From positions 1 to 37,196 of IMG/VR virus record IMGVR_UViG_3300009505_000034: a DNA stretch of 37,196 nucleotides. One strand, 5' to 3'. Below, piece by piece: positions 31,301 to 37,196 of the stretch. Below the pieces are notes generated by a model. The model did no database searches. It was not told the DNA's origin and saw only the letters and a program-made list of their open reading frames with translations. The DNA is from a virus. A program made the position numbers and the translations under genes. How positions within the stretch are numbered: position 1 is the first letter of the stretch; each line of letters opens with the position of its first letter.

Positions 31301-33581
31301 AAGTGATTTGAACTCCATATGCTAAAACTTGAGCACTACCTGTTATTGTAGTGGTATTCCCAAAAGGAGTATTTGTCATCCTTTCACTAGACTTTCTTGC
31401 CCTCCATTGAAATTGATCTGCACTACCTGAAGTTGAAGTTATCTTAATCTCAAATCTTCTGTCATTCGACCCTGAATAAACACCTAGTCCAGTGTTTGCG
31501 GTCATATCATTTAAACCCTGTCCATGAAAATATGAAAATCCTATATATGCTGTTCTTCCTTCAATAGGATCGTTATAGTCATTCGATGAGTATGCTGAAC
31601 CCTCTGCAAAGTGCGGCTCTACATCAGATGTGTCAGCCTTTAAAGATCTTAAATAAACATCTCCAATTAGATTTCCTGTTGGCTCTGAGAATTCAGGCCT
31701 TTGATTGGGTTGTCTAAGAATTCTACCATTAAAACATTCATAATAAAATTCATTTGGTTGTATTTTATGTGGACTGTATATTTCATATACAATTGAATAA
31801 TCAACGTTTGCTAGTGATGTTTGAGATAAGTAGTTACCATCATTTAAATTAACTAAATTTGATTTTACATACTTACCTTCTTGTCCTGTTATTGCAAACT
31901 CAACTACGTTGCTAGGTGTTATGAGTTTTATTCGGTCACCCTCTTGATAACTATATCCTTGCTTGTAAGATGTTAAATCTCCAAGACCAATCGCTACACC
32001 TTCATGTTTACCTGAGTAAGAAACAAATTCGTTCTGAGAAAAAGTTCCATTAGGACTGTTTGATATTCCCTGACTATCATTTTGAGTGTTTTCAGGAAAT
32101 TCTTTTTCTATATTTACAGAAAACCCACCTGTAGAAGCAGTATTATAATATCTTACTTTATCAGAAAGATTTGATATTGTAAAGTCTTTTGTTAAGTTTT
32201 TAGTTCTAACTATAGCATAATATTCTGCCCAGTCTGGAATTTTATCTTTTAATGAATCGTTTAAAGTAAATCCTACAGATGAATTGTAAGTACTTAATTG
32301 TATACCTCTTTCTGGAGTTATAACTTTTAACGTATCATCAGTCAAAACCCCTCCAGTTCTTCCTGCAAAATCAAAAAAAGCGATCCCTACCTGATAAGCA
32401 GATGAATGAGCAAAACCAACTTTTCCACCTCTATTTCTGTCGTATTGAGAAAAACTATCGGTAAAGTTTTGGCTTATTGTTTCTAAAGTAATATCCTCAG
32501 AGGTTATCTGGCTTGGATTTAACCTTCCTTCTTTAATGTTTCCTAAGAACAATCTATTTCTAGCAATACTTAGGGCCTCAGCCTCATAAGGAACTGTATC
32601 GTATAATTTTATAGAGGAGACATCATCTACCGCAAATCCTAAAACATCGTTATAAAAATCTGCTGTAATAACACCTTGAGTACCAATTGTTTGTGCTGAA
32701 AAAACTGTAGCATGTGTTATGCTATCAAATTCCTTCCATATAAAATAAGATGTGTCATTATCAAATTTTACAGCAAACTGTACTTTATGTACATCTTGTG
32801 ATACTCCATAACCTTCTGCCTCAAACCGAGGAAATTCTACCTTTATTTTCTTTGATACTTTATGATCCGTATCGTCCATATCTTGATTAGGATAATGGTG
32901 TGAAGCAGGTGAAAAGACACTTGTCTCACCATCCTTATATATGTATCTATATGCAAAAGTATGTGCTCTAGATTTTAAAAAGGATGTATCTCTTGTGCTA
33001 TCTTCTTGAACTATTATGTTCAAAGGAAGCATTGGAGGCTTACGAATTAAAGTAATTATTGGTTTTTCAATTGGCTGTTGATATGCCTCTTCTGAAGTTA
33101 CGTAGTCTATATTGTTTGTCGCAATACCTCTCTCTACATTTATTCTAAATGGCTCTCTTCCATCAACACCGGTCCAATATAATAAATCATCTATATATGC
33201 TATACCTGTTATAGGCTTGTCTTTATTAAAGTTTAATCTATAAGCAGAAGACAAATTAGAATCAGTCAGAACCTTGTATATTGTCTCTAACTTAGACTTA
33301 TAACAATATATAGCACTTACTCCATAAGCCGCAACTAAAAAATAAAATATATCATTAGTAGTTGGATCTTCATAAGAACCAATAACTTTTGTGTCTTGTG
33401 AAAAACTCTGATTGTTAATTATTCGTCTTGTGCCATCTACATTAGAAAGAGACCCTGCTTTTCCTTCAGCGGAGGATACAACTCTTGCGTTTAACGCATC
33501 TAAATTATCTTGGCCAGTTTGGGCAAATATAGAGTCATCAGTATTTAAACCTGCAATAAATGTTTTTTTTGTGTTCTCCAT
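28356..33581 (-). CDS. Muzzle / tail stabilisation protein (P22 gp10-like, crAss type) with adhesin domains, 1741 aa
   Basis: The start (KTFIAGLNTDDSIFAQTG, then DNLDALNARVV) is typical of crAss-like muzzle proteins. Residues 1 to about 1150 are beta-rich propeller-like sequence ending at TYDDYNSEYILSL. After that come about 590 residues of surface-type modules: a Gly/Ser/Asn-rich beta region, two FN3-like repeats with EYGFVYST... and QRGFVYSS... / TYYWRAYAKNDAGTSYG (about 1420-1620), and a BACON-like domain (about 1625-1741, SVSADGGYVSIDVTKN to VYQAA). Known muzzle proteins close the short tail. The added modules probably bind glycans on the host surface. It starts 2 nt after the adaptor gene. 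Confidence 0.8.
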   Translation of the reverse strand: MENTKKTFIAGLNTDDSIFAQTGQDNLDALNARVVSSAEGKAGSLSNVDGTRRIINNQSFSQDTKVIGSYEDPTTNDIFYFLVAAYGVSAIYCYKSKLETIYKVLTDSNLSSAYRLNFNKDKPITGIAYIDDLLYWTGVDGREPFRINVERGIATNNIDYVTSEEAYQQPIEKPIITLIRKPPMLPLNIIVQEDSTRDTSFLKSRAHTFAYRYIYKDGETSVFSPASHHYPNQDMDDTDHKVSKKIKVEFPRFEAEGYGVSQDVHKVQFAVKFDNDTSYFIWKEFDSITHATVFSAQTIGTQGVITADFYNDVLGFAVDDVSSIKLYDTVPYEAEALSIARNRLFLGNIKEGRLNPSQITSEDITLETISQNFTDSFSQYDRNRGGKVGFAHSSAYQVGIAFFDFAGRTGGVLTDDTLKVITPERGIQLSTYNSSVGFTLNDSLKDKIPDWAEYYAIVRTKNLTKDFTISNLSDKVRYYNTASTGGFSVNIEKEFPENTQNDSQGISNSPNGTFSQNEFVSYSGKHEGVAIGLGDLTSYKQGYSYQEGDRIKLITPSNVVEFAITGQEGKYVKSNLVNLNDGNYLSQTSLANVDYSIVYEIYSPHKIQPNEFYYECFNGRILRQPNQRPEFSEPTGNLIGDVYLRSLKADTSDVEPHFAEGSAYSSNDYNDPIEGRTAYIGFSYFHGQGLNDMTANTGLGVYSGSNDRRFEIKITSTSGSADQFQWRARKSSERMTNTPFGNTTTITGSAQVLAYGVQITFASTTGHTVGEKWAVHGKTLGDGLGNVNSFTYSTITSPPNGTIAEGSDVKLHQKEHQNKTFGDENREWTVEMSPSEITQNYPTIEEFFWESDFGQKICAVHPDHRIFFRRGTIDLAGDNGKNKIYILDSETNNNTSTQVSTSDGTLVHMIIKSNLEQNWDGEAKVDTNHDFRVDLPDEYSYAAESMNPSTDYFLNWTQITGKPNLVPSEVSSQIKTTGIVFSETKIPGGKINGLSKFSALDEKRLDDATGPLRSLKVTSKTQSTGSLMLAISENETSGIYLGEQQLQQASSGGQFLAVSSGVIGTINTLKGSYGTMHPESVAINEGSAFWFDVKNHTVVKYDANGLLAIGDVKMKTFFKEKSKIIVQDSLPNFVIGTYDDYNSEYILSLPKTGETTVTLQEDAYYPDTPVIDIINVGEEPTTKVVSVIVKSPWNITGQMTVIDGVGTFNFTSPYSFTIPSDVIASPIGSGITVVNASSGGFSQDSDSHFTAGTGSIVFSNVFGDSIDTIEIALNREIKGSTGKVNVSNVTDYTNDSSYLYGNVLNGSTPFRITGATLSESLFLEEKEFDISNGNLTIPGESNFPWQLGSGNNNTANFTECSLGVCTAIPSNRISVVGNVIGSIGYQSGGFDIKITSVSEDIDSIVIDTRPLKRPEVDVIIVDNITASGLDLNSSITLNRASASEYGFVYSTSNTSPTIGGSGVTKVVSSDAITDIDHSITGISADTIVYSKTYLISDFGTQYGICNATSTGASSTKSPTVESKSYSQLRNTFGGVISDNGGSSAGTNGITQRGFVYSSTQATPTIGLSGVITITNPQSTISTFPYLFESSSVLLVENTTYYWRAYAKNDAGTSYGTVETLATGSSSIGIGGFRLNSSSVSADGGYVSIDVTKNVKTGIAAGSIQVTADSNNSLIESENVSVSFTNNQASDTIQVYIPANYRNSRYITFKVSSFASIPNLTGSSEPVSVFGQVYQAASIIKT

Positions 33582-33583
33582 CC

Positions 33584-34336
33584 TTAAGATTTGACAGCAG
33601 CATTCGTATGAGATCTTAAAGACTTAAGAACGTCATCCATAGTCAACTGATAATTTCTACTTCTATATCTTTTGTGAGAATGTATCCATTCTTCTTTAGC
33701 CATTAATTTATGATTCATAGGAATAGTTCTATCATGTTCTGAGAACCTCCATAAAATATATCTCTCAACTGCTTCTGCGGCATAAGCCGGCATTGTTGTA
33801 GCGTCTGAACTATTATCAGAAAAACCTGTAGTAACATAATCTAAAACAATTTCTTTGCATGTTCCAAGTGAAGGATCAAGCATAATTTTTTGTCTCTCAG
33901 GAATTACCATAAAGGAATTCTTGTAAGTATGTTTATGACCAAAATGTCTTCCTACATGCTCGCCTTTGTCATTTGCACGATGTACATATCCCTCTGAATT
34001 TATGATGCCTTCTCCTTCTACATCTGGAAAAGGTATTTGGTTACCATCACTATCCAAATTCATTAATCTATTAAAAGAGTGTTTTTCTATTAATTTTATT
34101 ACATACTGTCCATTTTCCCAACCTAATCTTATATAATCTACGTAGTCATCTGGTAAGGTTACTTCATTATTAGCATCCACTGCTAACCTTATAGACTTGG
34201 TTTTAAGCGAAGAATCATAATTAATTTCTTTTACAGCCTTTAAAGCATAATGTAAATAATGCATATAATAATGTATAGGCTTACCTGCTGTTAATAGAGC
34301 CGAACGTACTATCTCATTTACTGTGTATACTTTCAT
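33584..34336 (-). CDS. Head-tail adaptor / tail tubular protein, P22 gp4-like, 250 aa
   Basis: Typical start MKVYTVNEIVRSALLTAGKP and the pattern LHYALKAVKEINYDSS, then VTLPDDYVDYIRLGWENGQY, as in the tail tubular (P22 gp4 / T7 gp11-like) proteins of crAss-like phages. Known members form a dodecameric ring under the portal or its ring proteins. A C-terminal helical part (AEAVERYILWRFSEHDR) fits. The gene overlaps its upstream neighbour by 4 nt and directly precedes the muzzle gene, the order known from crAss-like genomes. Confidence 0.78.
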   Translation of the reverse strand: MKVYTVNEIVRSALLTAGKPIHYYMHYLHYALKAVKEINYDSSLKTKSIRLAVDANNEVTLPDDYVDYIRLGWENGQYVIKLIEKHSFNRLMNLDSDGNQIPFPDVEGEGIINSEGYVHRANDKGEHVGRHFGHKHTYKNSFMVIPERQKIMLDPSLGTCKEIVLDYVTTGFSDNSSDATTMPAYAAEAVERYILWRFSEHDRTIPMNHKLMAKEEWIHSHKRYRSRNYQLTMDDVLKSLRSHTNAAVKS

Positions 34337-34965
34337 ATCTGACTATTTGAATCTGATGTCTTATCTACTTGCTTTGGTAGAGCACCAATTAATGTTAAGA
34401 CTTCTTTTACCACAGCCTCTTCCATTTCAGCAGGAAGTGCGAGGTAATCGTATTCTCCTTGAATACTTGGATCTACAATTAATAATTGAATCCTTACTTG
34501 AGACTTCTCATTCGTGGGTACGTCTGGAGTGAAATAAACATAACCTCCTTCTGCCCAATAACCTGAGTGAGTCTCTAAATATTGTAATTGATCTTGTTGA
34601 CTTATTAAATTATACTGACCTGTTTGAAATGGTATATATTCTCTACTACAACTTAAATCAGTGACAGACCAAACCCCCATATTTCTAGGTAGTGATATAG
34701 GAAAAACAGGTAGAATAGCATGTGAATAAGGCATGTTTGAATTAGGCGGATTAACGCTTACTATATATGTTGTAACTAAGGTGTGCGGAGGAAACATTTC
34801 GCCTCCTGCCATATTCATACTTAAGTGCTCAGTCTTTAGTAATCTATTAATTACTTGACCAACCAATAAATTTATATCGTCTCTTGTTATATCTTTTTCA
34901 TCATTTGGACTACCGCCTGAGTATAATCTTAATATTTGATCTGTTAACTTTCCTTTCGTTATCAT
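34333..34965 (-). CDS. Tail/connector structural protein, 210 aa
   Basis: 210 aa with an N-terminal helix (MITKGKLTDQILRLYSGG) of the kind found in ring and adaptor proteins, a beta-rich middle (LVTTYIVSVNPPNSNMPYS, GYWAEGGYVYFTPDVP) and a C-terminal helix (PAEMEEAVVKEVLTLIGAL). It overlaps both neighbours by 4 nt, so it is translated with the connector genes. It is probably one of the ring proteins between portal and muzzle. I have no specific family name. Confidence 0.7.
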   Translation of the reverse strand: MITKGKLTDQILRLYSGGSPNDEKDITRDDINLLVGQVINRLLKTEHLSMNMAGGEMFPPHTLVTTYIVSVNPPNSNMPYSHAILPVFPISLPRNMGVWSVTDLSCSREYIPFQTGQYNLISQQDQLQYLETHSGYWAEGGYVYFTPDVPTNEKSQVRIQLLIVDPSIQGEYDYLALPAEMEEAVVKEVLTLIGALPKQVDKTSDSNSQI

Positions 34966-35834
34966 AGTCCTGTTTGATTTTTAACCTCAGTATATTGAGT
35001 TACATTTAAATCCTCTAAGTGAACACCTAAAGCATTTAATGCTTTGTTAATGATGTCGTTTATACAGTCTTCTGGCCAATCCAAATTCCTACTACCAGGT
35101 AAAGTGTAGGTCGCCCCTGCATTAACTATTGTTCCATTGGGTAGGGTAAGTGTTGATCCTGCTGTAAATGTTGCTACAGTATTAGTAGGATTATGTACTA
35201 TTTTTCTTCCATCTACTACATGACTAAATAAAGGTGTTGTAGGTCTAGTTAAATACATTATATATCCTGAGTGTTCTATTTCTGGAAACAATTGTATTTT
35301 TCTACCGGCATCTCCTAATATAGCGATTGGTGATAGTGCACTTGGTGCGGAAACTTGAGAAACAAGTCTATCTGCTAACTGATCTTCACTAACAACCTGT
35401 ACAGGCTTAGAATAGGTTCTGTCTAATGTTCCTTGTGAATATGTTACAGCACCATCTGCAACAACATAACTGTTGTTTGTTGTATTATTTAAAGTTCCAA
35501 CAACATACAATCCTAGTAGATGTAAATATTCTGGATTATTACCACCACCTGAGTTTGTGAAGTTACCTAAATCTAAAACACCATTAGCGTTTGCGGTAAA
35601 TTGTCTTCGCATTTTAAAGTACCTAAGATCATCAGATATTTTCTGTGTCTGACCATAGGCAACTGGTGGAATAGGTCTACCGGGCTGATATTGTTTAGGA
35701 TTGCCATACAATTCCATAAACTTAGACATCTGTCCTCGGTCTATAGCGGCATCAATATCATTATGCGATACATACCCGGTAGTTTCTTTATTTAGAATAA
35801 AGACTATGTAATCATGAATCTCCTTTATCGTCAT
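34962..35834 (-). CDS. Structural connector (ring) protein, 290 aa
   Basis: Helical N terminus (IKEIHDYIVFILNKETTGYV), beta-rich middle, and a C terminus NLDWPEDCINDIINKALNALG as often seen in head-tail connector components of Bacteroidota podoviruses. It overlaps the upstream coiled-coil gene by 23 nt and the downstream connector gene by 4 nt. By order it should lie between portal and adaptor. The exact identity is not established. Confidence 0.68.
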   Translation of the reverse strand: MTIKEIHDYIVFILNKETTGYVSHNDIDAAIDRGQMSKFMELYGNPKQYQPGRPIPPVAYGQTQKISDDLRYFKMRRQFTANANGVLDLGNFTNSGGGNNPEYLHLLGLYVVGTLNNTTNNSYVVADGAVTYSQGTLDRTYSKPVQVVSEDQLADRLVSQVSAPSALSPIAILGDAGRKIQLFPEIEHSGYIMYLTRPTTPLFSHVVDGRKIVHNPTNTVATFTAGSTLTLPNGTIVNAGATYTLPGSRNLDWPEDCINDIINKALNALGVHLEDLNVTQYTEVKNQTGL

Positions 35835-36096
35835 CTTTTTCTACATTAGCAGAAGGTTGATCGACTATTTCTCCAGTTGTAACATCAATTTGAACTTCTC
35901 CATGTTCCTCTTTCAATTCTTCGGATAATTCTTGCATTTCCTTAGACACTTCACTAAAAGAATCTTGTAATTCCTTTACTCTGTTATCTACATTTTGCTG
36001 CATTAATTGTGTTTCACCAAGAGCGATTTTAATGTCAACCTGCTTCTTGTTAAGTTCTTGGATTTTATCCAAGTGTTCTGTGCTCACTTTTTTCAT
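35812..36096 (-). CDS. Coiled-coil virion-operon protein, 94 aa
   Basis: Residues 1-65 are a nearly continuous coiled coil (LDKIQELNKKQVDIKIAL, VKELQDSFSEVSKEMQEL). The tail is acidic and probably disordered (EKDDDKGDS). The build recalls small scaffold or assembly factors, but no family is recognised. About 100 nt of non-coding DNA precede it (36097-36200), with one TTTGTTCCC element (36120-36128) and only a poor promoter match (TTTATTTG on the minus strand). Confidence 0.75.
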   Translation of the reverse strand: MKKVSTEHLDKIQELNKKQVDIKIALGETQLMQQNVDNRVKELQDSFSEVSKEMQELSEELKEEHGEVQIDVTTGEIVDQPSANVEKDDDKGDS

Positions 36097-36200
36097 CTGT
36101 TAAATATTTATTGTTAATGTTTGTTCCCACAAATAAAGGGGATATATACCAGTAAGTATACATTATTTATAATCGGAAGTTGAGTTGGGAGTATAGAGAA

Positions 36201-36497
36201 TTATTTCCTGATACCAGGGTCTTTTGGATCCTCTGGTTCTTCTTTACCACCTGCATCATGGTCATAATTATACCATTGAGAAAACCTATCTGGTTTTGGC
36301 CCATGACCTGGATATTCAGGACTGTTTACGTTTGTACGTTCGTAAGAAACTTGGCTACCGGCTTCATTACCTCCATCAATAATATCCCTAAGAGATACTA
36401 CACCATATTCTTTTATAGAGGTTGAAAAATAGTCGTTCACTTCTTTTTCGTTAGATATACCCCTTAAACTTATTGGTCCTTCAAATGGTACTGCCAT
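36201..36497 (-). CDS. Small virion-associated protein, 98 aa
   Basis: The start MAVPFEGPISLRGISNEKEV carries the GPISL segment, with VVSLRDIIDGG again further on. This motif is common in small proteins encoded beside phage tail-fibre genes. The C-terminal half is Gly/Pro/Glu-rich and looks disordered. It starts 2 nt after its upstream neighbour ends. The function is unknown; a minor tail or fibre-associated part is likely from context. Confidence 0.7.
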   Translation of the reverse strand: MAVPFEGPISLRGISNEKEVNDYFSTSIKEYGVVSLRDIIDGGNEAGSQVSYERTNVNSPEYPGHGPKPDRFSQWYNYDHDAGGKEEPEDPKDPGIRK

Positions 36498-36499
36498 TT

Positions 36500-36856
36500 T
36501 TAAATAGTTGTTTGAGGCTCTAATTTAACTATCCAAGGTGCTGAAGTTTGCTGAAATTTATTCTCTTCGGCTACTATGATTTGCTTATCAATAATTGTAA
36601 TAGCAATCGATCTCTCGTCTGTATCACTAACCCAAGGCTTGATGTTAGCCTCAACTAAATCATCAAATACAATGTAATCATCTCCAGGTAGATCCAGATC
36701 CTTAGTATATCTAAGAGATGCTTTTGTTCCTGATTCAGAAGTTCCTACCCATTCATACTCAACTCTAGTGACTAGATTTTCATAATCTTTATCACCATCC
36801 TTAAGAGTTGGAGCACAATACAATTCTACTATTTTTAATTCATAATTATTTGCCAT
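36500..36856 (-). CDS. Small structural-region protein, 118 aa
   Basis: A beta-rich 118-aa protein: MANNYELKIVELYCAP, then YENLVTRVEYEWVGTSESG, then AITIIDKQIIVAEEN. The strand pattern and small size suggest a single compact domain, perhaps a fibre or tail accessory. No firm family is recognised. It overlaps the S74 gene by 11 nt and precedes the GPISL protein in the late operon. Confidence 0.72.
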   Translation of the reverse strand: MANNYELKIVELYCAPTLKDGDKDYENLVTRVEYEWVGTSESGTKASLRYTKDLDLPGDDYIVFDDLVEANIKPWVSDTDERSIAITIIDKQIIVAEENKFQQTSAPWIVKLEPQTTI

Positions 36857-37196
36857 GACACGTACACATTTTGAGTTTTAAATTATTTATTTGTTCTTGT
36901 TGTTCTTGAACTGCTCCTATTAATACTGAGACTAAGTGTTCGTAATCAACTGTTTTGTAAGTGGTTGTGGAACTATCCTCTAATCTTTCTTGATCTCTTA
37001 CAACTTCTGGTACAATTTCTTCTACCTCTTGTGCAATAAGTCCAATATTAGTTTTTCCTTTTCGTTCACCCGATTTCCATTGGTAACTTACAGGATGTAA
37101 TGACATCACTTTTTCTAAGTTGTTTTCTAAAGGCTTTATATTGGTTTTTAATCTTCTATCTGAAAAATCCCAAAATCCAACAATATCTGAGGCCAT
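36846..37196 (-). CDS. Peptidase S74 intramolecular chaperone domain, at least 116 aa
   Basis: Matches the S74 chaperone of tail spikes and fibres: SDRRLKTNIKPLENNLEKV, then HPVSYQWKSG, then NIGLIAQEVEEIVPEVV, then YEHLVSVLIGAVQEQQEQI with a C-terminal coil. S74 domains trimerise the fibre, then cut themselves off. An ATG falls exactly on the last base of the window, so either this is a short stand-alone chaperone or the gene continues upstream into a fibre; the sequence here cannot tell. Four residues from the end, CTC is a Cys pair. Confidence 0.85.
   Translation of the reverse strand: MASDIVGFWDFSDRRLKTNIKPLENNLEKVMSLHPVSYQWKSGERKGKTNIGLIAQEVEEIVPEVVRDQERLEDSSTTTYKTVDYEHLVSVLIGAVQEQQEQINNLKLKMCTCHGK

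Noticed and set aside
1-37196. CRISPR arrays, insertion sequences, restriction or toxin-antitoxin systems
   Set aside because: No regularly spaced repeats, transposase motifs, or recognisable defence gene pairs were seen on either strand.

Overview
The window is a 37.2 kb piece of a temperate or integrase-bearing tailed phage (podovirus-like) of a Bacteroidota host, most likely a marine flavobacterium. Supporting signs are the AT-rich sequence, genes that mostly start without a Shine-Dalgarno sequence, TAnnTTTG-type promoters, a DUF3127-like single-strand binding protein with a DLPF tail, BACON-like and 'GFVYST / TYYWRAYAKN'-type adhesin repeats, a C-type-lectin/DUF1566-like domain, and a tail module that resembles crAss-like phages (P22 gp4-like adaptor followed by a giant muzzle/stabilisation protein). 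Terminase, portal, major capsid protein and DNA polymerase are absent, so the genome is only partly covered.

Layout. Positions 28-104 hold a tRNA-Arg(UCU), and a promoter lies near 333-360. From 430 to about 4820 there is a rightward block of small early genes of unknown function, ending with a stand-alone DnaA domain IV protein and a structured RNA region. Two type I hammerhead self-cleaving ribozymes sit between early genes (1060-1113 and 2052-2103). A tyrosine recombinase (4878-5828) with an adjacent palindrome follows. The recombination/replication block (5984-12593, +) contains an Erf/Rad52-like annealing protein, an intrinsic terminator, a ribbon-helix-helix protein, a YqaJ/lambda-exo-like exonuclease, an OB-fold protein, a replisome organiser, a T7 gp4-like primase-helicase, a resolvase-like nuclease, SSB and a DUF1599-like protein.

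At about 12600 transcription converges. Everything from there to the right end is leftward. It comprises a second tyrosine recombinase (12606-13856) with its own promoter, and a late operon read from 37196 down to 14155. The late order is: S74 chaperone domain, small virion genes, coiled-coil protein, three connector/adaptor genes, 1741-aa muzzle, 515-aa lectin/muzzle protein, three ejection-protein candidates (192, 644 and 2931 aa), then lysis genes (amidase, two small membrane proteins, 3TM-type holin).

How it works together: early genes appear to be made as one long transcript that two ribozymes cut into segments, each downstream piece starting only 25-28 nt before the next ATG. Replication uses a DnaA-like binder, organiser, primase-helicase, SSB and an annealing protein/exonuclease pair. 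The late operon builds a short tail with adhesin domains inserted in the muzzle, and ends with lysis. The most unusual features are the paired hammerheads placed directly behind stop codons, the unclassified pseudoknot-capable RNA at 4447-4547, and the muzzle protein apparently split over two genes by adhesin modules.
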